Shown here piece after piece: positions 11,825-22,260 of a stretch of DNA of 64,000 bases (position 1 is the stretch's first letter; each line of letters starts with the position of its first letter). The DNA is from Diphasiastrum complanatum (taxonomy: Eukaryota > Streptophyta > Lycopodiopsida > Lycopodiales > Lycopodiaceae), in the NCBI GenBank assembly GCA_029204225.1, contig CM055103.1, positions 44,404,604 to 44,468,603 of the forward strand, given 5' to 3'. The notes beneath the pieces were generated by a model. The model was not told where the DNA came from. It did not search any database and saw nothing but the letters and a program-made list of their open reading frames with translations. Both the position numbers and the translations under genes were made by a program.

Positions 11825-13790
11825 GCAGCTCAAGCCAAGGGTGCTACTATGCTTAGAACAAAGTTCGAGAAGCATCCTTCTTGCTTGTAGTCAAGCTGAC
11901 ATGATTACCTTGTGTGCTTTTGGACGAACATGACAGTCCCAGAGGAATTTCTTACAGAAACTTTACAGCAGTTAGTTTATATGGCCAGTATCAAGAGTAT
12001 TTGATCTCTGAGGGATAGCGTTGGATTTTCCAAGCAGACAATTTTCATATTGGTTAATTGAGCAGATAATTCCAATAGATATTTTGTCTATAAAAATGTA
12101 AATCACATCATCCAAGGAGTTTACATAGTTCATAGATGGCCTGGTCTAAGACCTCAGAAAACTACAATTGCCTGTAATTCTTGATATTATTGCACTTTTT
12201 TGAAACAAGTGATCTCTGCATTAAATCCTAACTTTGCTGTAACACCTTGGACAAACACATTACTTTCAACTACTCACCCAAAGTTCAGCCCTCAAGTTAA
12301 ATGCAAACACGAAAGTCGTAAAATAATGAAATGAAGTGTGAGAACACCATGATTGAATCAGAATGACCGATTTTGTGTTTCCAGCCAACCTGTGTGCTTT
12401 AAGCTTAAATGTGTAGACCATCTTGACTATTAGAGTCTGGAATGTAAGAAAGGTGAACTGTGTCTGAAATATGAGAAAAGCTCTTTAATTACCACATTTG
12501 GAGTTAGTTCCCAACAAATTTGATAGCTGTAGTATTCCTATCAGGAGTATTCTAAGTTTTCTCAATTCAGTCCTTAATTTGTTCTTCTCCTTTTTTTTTG
12601 TCTCAACTTTCTTTTCAATGATTGTAGTATTTGTATTGTCCAGTACTTAATATGTTGGTCCACATGTAGTATGGTGGTGCAGCTTACTTGGGTTGGGTTG
12701 GGTTTGTTGGGTTAGCTAAATGCATGCTGGAGCTGTGTGGAGAGATTCGAGATTGGACTTTGGATGAGCCTATTCCTCGAAAGATGAACACTCTCACTTG
12801 TGTTCTTGAGTACTAAGTCACAACTAAAGGGATGGATTGTGATTTCAGAAGATGAACTCTCACTTGTGTTTTTGGGTACTAAGTCACAACTAAAGGGATG
12901 GTTGAAGAAAAGCTGCTAGTAGCCATTGCAATCTGCAAAAATTTAATTTTACTAGCTATGTCTAGCATAGGAAGTTGAAAATAGTACAACAAACTATTCT
13001 AACTACAAGGGAAAAGAATTCATTAATTTAAACTAGTTACTATGCTTGCCATGGGATAGAACAAATTGCTATATAGGGTTCAATAGGTTGAAACGAATAG
13101 AACACTAGAGATCGCGAAAAGAAAAAGGTAAAACACATTAGATATTGGGTACCTAAAGGTAATGTCTTTAAATATCATAGGATTAGGGTTGGAGTTAAGT
13201 GTAGGGGTAGGATTAAAGTTAGGTAATCGTGGGGCCGTTGTCCCAGTAGATCATGGTGGCTGGCGAGCTCGTTGCCACTATCAATCTTTGAGCTCATTGC
13301 CATCATTGGTTTTCAAGGAGTTTGACATGGCAAGCCCATCAAGAAAAAGTATTTAAAGGCGATCTCCAAAGCATACCGCAATTAATGTTGCTTGCGATTA
13401 GAGCAAGATCATTGCTACTAGTGCGGCTTTTCTATTGCAGAGTGCATAGCGACATATTCTGGTCGTGTGAACATGTGACATAGTGACATATTTCGCTCAT
13501 TTAAACATGTGTTTTTAAATATTTAAATATTTATTTTTGCTTAGTAGTTGATTTAACATTTTACGTTTTCTACGTGTGGCATAGCAAAAATCTTTTGCTA
13601 TGCCTAACATAGCATAGTGATTCTTTAAGAGAAAAAGACTTTAATTTTTTTGAAAAATGTTTGAATTCTGCTTATTTTTTGAAGGTAAAAAAAAAAGAGA
13701 GTTTTAAGTAAAAAAATAAATGTCTCTATCAGCTTTAAGGATATTTTTTTTACAGTTTTGTTGAAACTGTAATGGTATTCATTACTATTT
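11825..13790. other. TCX 3' flank and intergenic DNA
   Basis: The first few hundred bases after the TGA at 11,822-11,824 are presumably 3' UTR; no strong poly(A) signal stands out. The rest shows no gene. A short frame at 13,162-13,356 is low-complexity and unsupported. Confidence 0.5.
12781..12902. repeat. Direct repeat pair of about 53 bp
   Basis: AAGATGAACWCTCACTTG...AACTAAAGGGATGG occurs at about 12,781-12,835 and again at 12,850-12,902, separated by about 14 bases, with only a few differences. It is a small local tandem duplication. Confidence 0.8.
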
Positions 13791-13796
13791 ACAAAT

Positions 13797-14560
13797 TTGT
13801 TTACACAAGATCTTTTGATTTTGACAATGTTAAAGATATTGTTTAAATTTCATGCCAGAACAAAAGACAAAACAAAGTTCACATATTATCTTACCAAAGA
13901 AATTGCTAAAAGCCGTTACATAGAGTTGTTTGTCTTTTTTGTTGTGAAATCTAGAAAGTTAGAGACACAATATAAGGTTTGAGGGCAGAGTGCTTGCTAA
14001 CCAGCTCGATGAGGAGGAAGAAAAATGCAAACTTCTGGTCAAAGACGTTGACATGAACGCCTCATTCATTATGTCGATGAAGACATGCTACAAAATTTGT
14101 CTTTCTCAGTATAAAATAATCAAGAATAATTTAGACAGGGCTTTGGTGATTCTGGTAAGTGAATCTTTCGTGTGCTATTTTTATTATATTTGATTGTTCT
14201 GTATTAAGCATAGTTTCTATATTAAACATCTATTTTTGTAATGTTTTCAAACCTTAAAGTAGTGTTAACAAATTGTCCTAGTTGCTCCTTTGGCGTCCAA
14301 GGATCTCGTTTATTTATTGTGTGCCTCCAAGTCAGTAGCTTTGGGAAAAAGCAAGGGTTCTTCCGCTGCTCCTTGCAGCACGCGTAAGAGTCCCCTTTCA
14401 GAAAAAATATATATTGAGAAACAAAAACTCTTTAAGAAAAAACAATCTGCACCATCTACTAAGGACACCCCCAAGGCAAGCACCCCGTAACCCAAGGGTA
14501 GATTAAAGGTGATGGCAAAGAGGCCAAAAAGTGTAGCCTCCGAAGAAATCAAAGCAAAAA
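13797..14560 (+). pseudogene. Unrecognised exon-like coding stretches
   Basis: I do not recognise this. The stretch 13,982-14,154 is open and encodes a charged segment ('QLDEEEEKCKLLVKDVDMN', then 'MKTCYKICLSQYKIIKNNL') that ends exactly at a good donor, GTAAGT (14,155). After about 125 bases a possible acceptor (TTGTCCTAG, about 14,280) leads into another open stretch, Ser/Lys-rich ('GKSKGSSAAPCSTRKSP'), to about 14,490. The apparent phases of these two exons do not match, so the gene is broken or my sites are wrong. An upstream stretch at 13,797-13,982 is Lys/Phe-rich and open. It could be a captured gene fragment or part of an unknown transposon. Confidence 0.3.
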
Positions 14561-16000
14561 TGTTGAATCTACTCTTGTTTCATTTTTTTTTCCTTTGGAA
14601 AGGGGGGTGGGGGGTGGGCAGCAATCAATCCACTTGAGAGGTCCTTCAAAAATAAGAGAGAAGATTCATTAGACTAAACAAAAAGAACTTGGACATTGAC
14701 CAATGTGACAAACCACCAGTTGATCCAGAATTTGGTGATAGCCCAATGAAGGTTAGGAAACTCGATGGACCTATGTACATAATCTTAAAATAAAATTCAA
14801 AGATCACACACAGACCATTGTCACCCTTTTTGTAGTTTTAATCAATTTCAAAGATAGCCATTTTGTAGAAGATTTTAATTTCGAGTCATTATATTCCTAT
14901 CATTTTTTTGTGTACTTGGAGGCATACACAATTTGCAAAGCCCCAAAAAGACTCTCTAGGAACTAATCACACACCCCTGCCTTTCGAACTGTTGCTGCCA
15001 TAGCCTTTGTCGGATTAACAGTGGAGGAAGCAAAACTCCTTCCCTAGGATCACCACATTGACATGATTCAAGAATTAGATTTTCTTTCATAAGGATTATC
15101 TTGGATGCTCGAAGGAGGGAGAAGTAAAGTTGATAGAGCTTAAAGCTTTTAGTGCTCAAGAGTCAAGCATGTCTTTCAACTCAAAATATTCTGCATAGAG
15201 CTTGACAAAATATGACAATTACTTTCAAGTTACTTTCGAAAGCGGCCAGATAAATTTTATTTTTTTCTGCAAGCATAGATTTTTGATGTCTAAATTCTAT
15301 AAAATCTAGGTTATAAAGACCTTTTTGTTATTTTCTTTTAAACTTGTTACATTTGGATAGATATCTTACCTTGAAATTCTGTAAACTTTAAGCTTTATTC
15401 TCATTTAATGTGTTTTTTTATAGTTGTGGTCAGTTGTGTATAAAGTTTTTGATAAGTGAAAATTTTTTCAGATTAAAGGTCTGTTTCCATCTAGTTTGAC
15501 AAGATAAAAGAAAAAAGCTAGCCTCTGTCTCTTCAACACTAAAGTCCATTGCTACCAATATGGGTATTATTGAGTGGAGAAACGTGCAAGGTAGTAATTC
15601 CACAAAGATAGTTGTCAATATTATTTCTAGAGTTGCAAATGGGCAACTGTCTTTAGTTGAAATGAGAAAGGAATTCTAGAGGTAAACTTTTTTTTTTATT
15701 CTGAGGTTTTCCTTGTAGAGAATTAATATTACACTAATATTATTGTAAATAAATAAATAAAACAAACTATGTTCCAACAAATTTTTTAATTTCAGGCATA
15801 AATTATTCAAGAAAATTCAAGAGGCCATGGTCATGGGTCTAAATTGCCAAGATTTTGGGAATGTTAGAGGTTGTATCTTTTAAGCTCAAAAGTTCAAGCA
15901 TTATCTCTAATTTTTGTTCTTTTAGAGACATGATATGTAACTCTTTCCACGCTATGCATAGTTCCTTTCATTCCATTTTAGAATTTTTAATATTCTTTAC
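14561..16000. other. No recognised gene; weak coding-like fragments
   Basis: Mostly non-coding. Two short open pieces on the plus strand look slightly protein-like: about 15,570-15,680 ('TKIVVNIISRVANGQLSL', ending in a stop) and about 15,797-15,880 ('LFKKIQEAMVMGLNCQDF'). Neither matches a family I know. Confidence 0.3.
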
Positions 16001-16002
16001 AT

Positions 16003-16094
16003 TGTAAGTGATATATACATACCGTGATATACATATATATATTTGTGTATATATATATATGTACATATATACATATATATATGTATATGTACAC

Positions 16095-16127
<33 letters not shown>

Positions 16128-16128
16128 C
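16003..16128. repeat. AT/GT-rich microsatellite
   Basis: Mixed TATA/TACATA repeats pass into (GT)n at 16,104-16,128. The apparent open frames through it on both strands are artefacts of the repeat. Confidence 0.85.
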
Positions 16129-16130
16129 TG

Positions 16131-16301
16131 GCATTGCGGGTGAGCAGACCGAGGGGCCAATGGGAGACCAACACAGGGGGGTAGCATCACATGGGGGCAA
16201 GTACAGAGGCACATGGGCATTGTGGGTGAGTAGACCATGGGCCCAATGGGAGACCAACACAGGGGGGAGCATCACATGGGGCCAGGTACAGAGGCACATG
16301 G
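16131..16301. repeat. 86-bp tandem duplication, GC-richer
   Basis: The unit starting GCATTGYGGGTGAGYAGACC occurs at 16,131-16,216 and 16,217-16,301 with a handful of substitutions and one indel. It directly follows the GT microsatellite. Base composition is clearly more GC-rich than the surroundings, as is the DNA up to about 19,700. Confidence 0.85.
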
Positions 16302-16538
16302 ATGGATGATGGGGATCCACATGGCCGATCAGGCTGTGGGGATAAATAGGCACTCACAATGCCATTGTGGTCGGCATTTTCAGAGGCTGTGAGAGAGCTA
16401 GTGATAGACAGTGAGAGAGCAAGCGAGAGCCGGTGACAGGCTGTGAGAACAGGCTGTGAGAGACAGGCTATTTGAGAGACAAGGTGTTGTAAGAGGGTGT
16501 TCAAGGACTAGGGTGCTGTGAGAAGAAGGTCGATCGAG

Positions 16539-16903
16539 ATGGCAGAGCGCATACCATCGAAGGCCGAGGGCGAAGCCAGGAGGAAGCTTGAGGAAGATAT
16601 CTGAAGGCACAACGAGAGACATCGAAAGCAAGAGGCAGATATCCGAGAGATGCTGCGACAGACTCGGTAGAGAAATCCGGAACCGGAGCCACCCGCCCCC
16701 GTTGTGGATCCTATCTTCGCTGTTGAGCTGGATCTGGATGAGCAGATCGGAATGAATTTTACACGACGGTAGGTCATCATGGTCAGGGAAAGGGCGGCCA
16801 GATGTCGGGCTAACCAGGAGGCAACTCAGGCTAACCGGGAGGCAGAGCAAAAGCGACAAAACAATGCACCAGACGAGGGCGAGGAGTCGGTGGAGGATAA
16901 GTG
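16539..16903 (+). pseudogene. Broken charged ORF (unrecognised)
   Basis: From ATG 16,539 one frame reads 'MAERIPSKAEGEARRKLEED', then continues through two or three stop codons as a Glu/Arg/Gln-rich, probably helical sequence ('REMLRQTR', 'VVDPIFAVELDLDEQIGM', 'RERAARCRANQEATQANRE') and ends at a stop near 16,903. It faces the hAT remnant tail-to-tail. No family is recognised. The continuity of the frame across the stops suggests a formerly coding exon, possibly an accessory protein of a transposon. Confidence 0.4.
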
Positions 16904-17245
16904 AGAGATGTTTAGAATAGATAAGGTCCAGCCGTATGTGGCGGACTTTTGCTATGTAGTTTTCGGCAGTTTATGGTGCAACAAATAACTAGATGGCTGC
17001 TTAAAAAAGTGACAGTATATGTGATGTTATCTTGATACAACGGTTGAATATATACATAGTTGTTTTTTGTGCAACGCGAGCCTAGTCATGTAAGATGCAA
17101 TCTCTGTAATTTTTTTAAATGCAGATGTATTACATGTGTTTATGAAATGTCGTTTGGGGTGTAGGGATGATTGTTGTGCTCGTGATGTAGGTGCATATAT
17201 GTGAAGCTAGCATTCACTTCAAACGAAATTAAATGAAAATAGGAT

Positions 17246-18655
17246 TCACACACACACATAGAATTCGACATAAAATTGAAAATAAAGCATCACATGTATA
17301 GAGCGACATACGCACAATGTGCAGCAAATAATGTAGGCCAAACACTGTATATAATGTGAAAAATCATCTGAGTACAATGGTAGACCGTCTGCTAGAGACA
17401 AACTACTGAAACTAAAACAACAAAGCCACAATAAATGCTCTGGCTCTGACTCAGACGAATGCTCTGGAGACAACTTAGGGCCCCGAGCTGACTCTCGTAG
17501 CCGATATCTCTGCCTGTCTGGAACTGGCATGGGCTGTATATTCGAGGAGGAAGACTCGTGATCCTCATCCTCCCAATCAGCCTCCACATCAGCCCCCAGG
17601 CAGGCCAAACCAACAACACCTGCTCCAACTGGCTGTGATACTGCACCTCTATCTGTACCTGGAGCCCTGCGTGGTCGTCCTCTCCTCCTTGGCAGTTTCT
17701 GTGCCTTGCCTTTCTTGTTCGGTGCACCCTTGGGCCTTCCTGGTCTCTTGCGGACAAGAGAAGCTGTCAATGCCTCATCACCCCCATGCAAATCACCTGG
17801 TTGGCTAGGCTGGGCCCAAGCTGAGGCTGGCTGAGATAGGGAAGAGGAAACTCCTTGTGCAGCTGAGCGAGGATGATGAGATCTTGGAGTGTGTGCCCGT
17901 GGGGCTGCTGCTGGTGGAGGGACTGGCTGTGAAGGAGGCAAGTACATCGGCGATATGTACTGAAAGGGACGCTGCGGTGGCCGGTACTGGTACATCCTAG
18001 GTGCTGGCAACCGGGGAGCCAGTGGAGTGGGTGCTGCCAAAGGAGGCGGATGTGGAGTGGGTGCTGCCACTGGAGGAGCAGCTGGAGGAGCCACTGTGGA
18101 TGTGGGCACTACGAGAGAAAACCTAGGCACATATGGTGGCTTGCCATGGAGACCTGGTGTTGCAGAAGTGGACGACGATGGAGGGGATGACATCGGTGGC
18201 ACTGGAGGAGCTGTGTGGTGCACATATACCCTCTGAGGAGCTGGAGGAACTGTGGGCACCCCGTGCGGCTGCTCTGGCTATGACTCTGTATATGGCATGC
18301 TGGCAAGAGATGAAGGGGGTGCTCTGACACTCAGCATCTGCTGGGCCTCTGAATCAAATGTGGCAATCAGGTCGTCCAGCTGGGCATCTGAATACAAATG
18401 CTCTGGGCTCTGGGCCTCATCCTGTGCACCATCCACTGAATCATCCTGTGCACCAACCTCTGGATCATTCTGTGCCTCATCATGTGCACCTCGTAGACCC
18501 TGCATGGCCTCCCAATCTATGCAATCAAAGTCATTTGGTGTCTCCTCTGGTGTGCTGTCGTAGTAACGGCCATGACTCTGTGCTGCACACATCCAAACAT
18601 CTGTGGGACCGACATCTAAACCACTCTGCCCTCTATCAAGAGCCTCCTCCATCAT
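17246..18655 (-). pseudogene. AT-hook, proline-rich tail downstream of a hAT transposase
   Basis: Two adjacent minus-strand blocks share one reading direction. The first (18,278-18,655) is acidic ('MMEEALDRGQSGLDVG' ... 'LYSDAQLDDLIATFDSEAQQ') and ends at one stop, after which the next block continues at once (17,246-18,259). That block is a Pro/Ala-rich stretch followed by two AT-hook-like basic motifs ('VRKRPGRPKGAPNKKGK' and 'PRRRGRPRRAPG'), then an acidic, Ser-rich end. AT hooks bind the minor groove of AT-rich DNA. Its place directly after the hAT C-terminal region, with the same strand and similar GC-rich composition, suggests it is the C-terminal part of that transposase or a neighbouring ORF of the same element. 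The join across 18,660-19,040 is not proven. Confidence 0.5.
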
Positions 18656-18699
18656 GTCGACATAGGTAGGTATGCCATGGCCCCCCTTGTGTGCCCTGT

Positions 18700-19865
18700 C
18701 TATCTGCCGGTATAACCTGTGCCATGTGTCTCACCTCTGTCACGTGATGCAACTGTGACCCCTGCCCGTGGCGTGTGCCCTGCACCTGTATAATCTACCT
18801 CATCCCTCTCTGGTCTGGCAAACACAACCCGAATGGGCTCATCCTCGTCATGCTCATCCTCTGACATTGGCTCATCTGCTTCATACAATGGAGGCTCTCT
18901 GTGCTCAAGCCCAAGCTCTCTCTCTCTCTCATCTCGGCAAGCTCCCTCTCTCTCTCTCTACCATCAACTGTGTGCCCAGGTCATCTGCAGGCATGGGATG
19001 TGTGCTATCCGTAGGCAAGTCGACCTGGCGCTCCAAATCTTATATCTTCGTTTGCAAGACCAAAATTGAGCGTGTCAGGAAAACAACTTGATCAAAGATT
19101 GAAACCTACATTTTAGTGAGACGTCAACCAACATGCAATGGGAGAATAGCTTTTCACTTGCAATGCGCTCGTAATGGTCGGCAGTCTCCTGGCGAGACGT
19201 GCATTGGTGCTACAGAACACCAACCGCTCCAACTGACTCACTGACAGCCGGTTCCTTCTCCTCATGTGAATGAGTGCCCATGTGCTCCAATTACGCTCAC
19301 ACACTGAGGCAGCGCAGTCCTGTGGTACGTGCAATGAAATGGTTCAGCACACGTGCACAGGTGAAACATCAACGAAACACAGCAAGGGATGATGAGATTA
19401 GATGCATACTTGTAAAACGACCCATAGTGCAAGACGTTGTATGGATGGATAGGTGCTGCCAAACATGGTCCACCAGATAATGGGGAGTTGCCTCCTCTCT
19501 GGATCCTAAGCAGCCGGGTGACCGAAAGTGCCCATGCCGAAACGAAATACAGCGAGCTCCTCCATGAGCCTAATAGGATCCAAACCTATGTGTGGACCCA
19601 CCCTGTGAATGTACTGAAGCCAATCGGCCTCGAGTTCTCTGTCTGCAATCTGTGTCAGAGAGAGGAAGAGGGGATGCAGCATGTGTGCAACGTTGTGGAT
19701 ACTCCTGTGGAAGTAGTTCCACCACGTCTCCCATATGAACTTCAGCTCTGTCATCCTGCAGGTGAGAGGCATGTGGTTTAGGGCATTACGAAAAAACTTA
19801 ACACTGACAGAAAAAATCAATCTTATAAAAGAAGCTAAAGCAATGCTATATTTAGAATTCGACAT
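18700..19865 (-). mobile_element. hAT-family transposase, C-terminal half, with an intron
   Basis: Exon A (19,410-19,865) contains 'FIWETWWNYFHRSIHNVAHM', 'PIRLMEELAVFRFG' and 'PIIWWTMFGSTYPSIQRLAL'. Exon B (19,158-19,319) continues 'DCAASVCERNWSTWALIH' and 'MRRRNRLSVSQLERLVFC'. These are the hallmarks of the C-terminal dimerisation domain of plant DUF659-type hAT transposases (consensus CERNWS...IHxKxRNRL). A 90-base GT-AG intron (19,320-19,409) joins them in frame. One stop lies in exon A near 19,508. Further acidic exon-like sequence follows at about 18,790-19,038. The N-terminal part (BED finger and first catalytic residues) is missing because the sequence becomes copia at about 19,795. 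Terminal inverted repeats are not seen. It is a truncated, inactive copy. Confidence 0.85.
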
Positions 19866-20242
19866 GACCGATATGGGCGAAGCTCATTACTATCTAGGTA
19901 TTCAAATCCAAAGAGACAGAAAACAGAAGCTGATTTATATTACTCAGCAAAGATACATTCACAATGTCTTAATTAGATATAGTTTGATGAATTGCAAATT
20001 AGCTCACTCATCGATGGACCCATGACTCAAATTGTCAAAGGACCAATGTCCTCAGATGATCGAAGAGAAGGAGCCGATGCGTGAGTATCCTTATCATTTG
20101 ATAATAGGATCTCTTATGTACGCGATGATCTGCACCAGGCCAAACATAGCTTTTGTAGTCAATTCCTTAAGTCATGAATAATCCTGGTATTACACATTGT
20201 AAGGCTCTTATCAGAGTTTTGAGATACATTTGAGCTACTATG
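19795..20242 (+). mobile_element. Ty1/copia RT fragment
   Basis: The plus-strand copia RT connection region reads 'FDMTDMGEAHYYLGIQIQRD' then 'ITQQRYIHNVLIRYSLMNCK'. A stop at about 20,024 is followed by 'LIIGSLMYAMICTRPNIAF', the normal lead into RNase H. The RNase H region breaks off at about 20,240 where another LTR begins. The 5' side joins abruptly to the hAT remnant of opposite strand. The same copia lineage ('LMYAM..TRP') recurs at 34,716-35,160 and 37,410-38,055. Confidence 0.85.
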
Positions 20243-21134
20243 TGTTGGAAGAGGGAGGTGACGAGAGTCGGTTTGACAATTTGAAGACTGTAAGCGACTT
20301 ATCGAGCATAGCGGGACTTTGCCTCTTTTCTCATGCATGACGCCTATCAATATTGAACAAAACATAATGATAGAAGTCATGTTCAATCTTTCAGTAACCA
20401 ACTTTGAAACCTTTAGCACTAAAGTGATTTCATAGCCAAACAATGAAGTATTGAATACAAAGCAATAAGAGATTTATCAGTTATAAATAATCACAGAGAA
20501 GCATACATTCTAACATGATACTGAACGCAATAAGAAGATAGTTGATTCAGTAAGTAGCATGTACAAATCAAATGATGAGAGCACAAAACAATTGCAAATA
20601 GAAACTACGTACTCTAAGTTATTCCTGAGTAATTGAAAACTCTGTCTGATGCACTTCCGCTGATAAGCAGTAAGCGCAAATAACAATACTGAGCTAAGAT
20701 AGAAACTAAGCTTCTTGCTAGGCTATCAACTAATAAGTCCTTTGATGATCAGCTATTTATACTAAGCAATCAACGCATATCTAGTAGGACAACTATTAGG
20801 CCACCGATCGCAAAAGCCAATTGGCCGAAATGCGCTGGCATCCATCCAGTTAGGACTTTATGGAAATTTACTCGCAAAGCAGTTAGGGCAAGTCTTTAGC
20901 TTTTATTCAGGTGGCAATAACTGTCTTTCATCGACGTGGTCGACTTCTTCGACTTTCGTCGGCGTCGTTCATATGTCAGATGATGTTCGATATGTCAGAG
21001 CCACCTGTTGATTCCCGAGTATTTCTGCCGACTGGGTAGAAACACATATAAAACCACAAAACTAGATTATAAAGTGGATGAAGATTAAAGATCGATTATT
21101 CAGTTGAACCACTCGATAGTAGAATAATCCAACA
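20243..21134 (-). mobile_element. Copia 3' LTR, 892 bp
   Basis: The block begins TGTTGG and ends CCAACA, the short inverted ends expected of an LTR, and it is followed (reading on the minus strand, preceded) by a polypurine tract and the RNase H end of a copia element. It cuts into the RNase H region of the plus-strand copia at 19,795-20,242, so it seems to be a nested insertion. The matching second LTR was not found. Confidence 0.7.
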
Positions 21135-21173
21135 CCCCCCCCCCCCCCCCCCCCCCCCCCCCCTTAATCTGAA
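21135..21173. repeat. 39-base poly-C run at the copia polypurine tract
   Basis: The run of C (G on the element's sense strand) occupies exactly the place of the polypurine tract between the RNase H end and the 3' LTR. In the related element at 37,396 the same place reads only CCCCC. It is either a slippage expansion or a sequencing/assembly artefact. Confidence 0.8.
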
Positions 21174-21960
21174 TCCATGAATGCAATTAGTTCCGCACAA
21201 AATTTTCTGTGTGCATCCAAGCTTAATGCTTTAGTAAAGATATTTGTTGTCATATCTTGTGTTCAACAGTACTGCAAGTTAACCTCTTTGTCGAGAACTT
21301 TGCTTCTGACATAGTGATACTTAATTTCAATGTGCTTACTCCTAGAATGAAATCTAGGGTTGGCTGATAAAGCAATGACACTTTGATTATCACAAAATAG
21401 AATTGTCGAAGCATATTGATTCAAACTAACATCTGAATACTCCTTGAATTCGGTAGAGATGTATTCTCTCCCATTGTCGGATCTCAGTGCTTTAATTCTT
21501 TCACTAGTTTCATTTTCTGCACGCTCTTTGAGTTGTCGAAATATTTTGAAAGCCTTCGATTTCTGCTAAATGAAATAAACAACTGTTTTTCTGGAATATT
21601 CGTCAATGAAGGTAGTGAAATACTTTGCATCAAGCAATGACGAAGTTTGCATTAGAGCACATATATATGAATGAACAACGTCTAGAACATCTTTTGTTGT
21701 ATGTCTATGACTCGATGTAAAGGGAATCCTAGTCTGCATTTCAAGGATGGAGCTATGACAGACAGGGAGGTTGACTTTGTTGGTTGATAGTCGAGATCAA
21801 GTGCTAGGGATTGTTTGGACATGTTCGAATCAAATGTATGATTCAAGTGTCCAGATCTATGAGGCCATAGTAATGCTTTATTGACAAGAACAGAGGTTTT
21901 TTTATTGAAAGCCTTTCTCGACAAGTATAATAGCTGGATTCCAACAATAAACCTACCTTC
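21174..21960 (-). mobile_element. Ty1/copia remnant with integrase fused to RNase H
   Basis: Read on the minus strand: a pre-integrase region at about 21,700-21,920 ('SVLVNKALLWPHRSGHLNH'), integrase core pieces at about 21,430-21,620 ('ALRSDNGREYISTEFKEY'), and then immediately RNase H C-terminal sequence at 21,174-21,425 ('CDNQSVIALSANPRFHSRSK', 'HIEIKYHYVRSKVLDKEV', 'TQDMTTNIFTKALS'). The whole RT and most of RNase H are missing between 'FKEY' and 'SDVSLNQ', so an internal deletion of roughly 1.5-2 kb has occurred (inferred from family layout). Stops are present. Its 3' LTR lies at 20,243-21,134. Confidence 0.85.
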
Positions 21961-22260
21961 CTCACGTCATTAAGTTTTACGATTTGTTTTCATGGGATGG
22001 TAGCAAGTAATAGCTAAACTCCTTGGAATGGTTTACATATACAATGATTTTTACTATAACATTTCATATCGGTATTTATTTGATCTATGGCTACTATGAT
22101 AGAAGGTAAAAAGTTTGGTCTTGTTTTTGCAGGAGGGACTATGTGTGATTCTGGCTTGTCTAATTTCTATCTTCTCTTTTTGCATCCAAGATGTGAATCC
22201 AACTACCATTTGGTTGAGGTAGGATCAAACTTTTCTTTTTTAAGTTGACAATAGGTGTAT
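21955..22260 (+). mobile_element. Diverged fragment related to the RT element at 47.5 kb
   Basis: This stretch aligns loosely with 47,528-47,790. Both have CTTCCTCAC, then a TGGGATGGTRGCARGTA block, then after about 170 bases a TTGCATCCNAGRTGTRAATCC block. The shared part encodes 'LYLSLLHPRCKSDYSFWW' there and 'FYLLFLHPRCESNYHLVE' here. It implies a second, older copy of that retroelement; the rest of that copy is not recognisable downstream. Confidence 0.5.

Noticed and set aside
13162-13356. Gly/Leu/Val-rich open frame
   Set aside because: It is derived from TAGGRTTAGGGTTGGA-like low-complexity DNA. It is also not a telomeric repeat array, since no regular TTTAGGG units occur.
16043-16504. 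Overlapping Tyr/Ile/His/Thr-rich open frames on both strands
   Set aside because: They are products of the AT/GT microsatellite and the 86-bp tandem pair and lack any domain.
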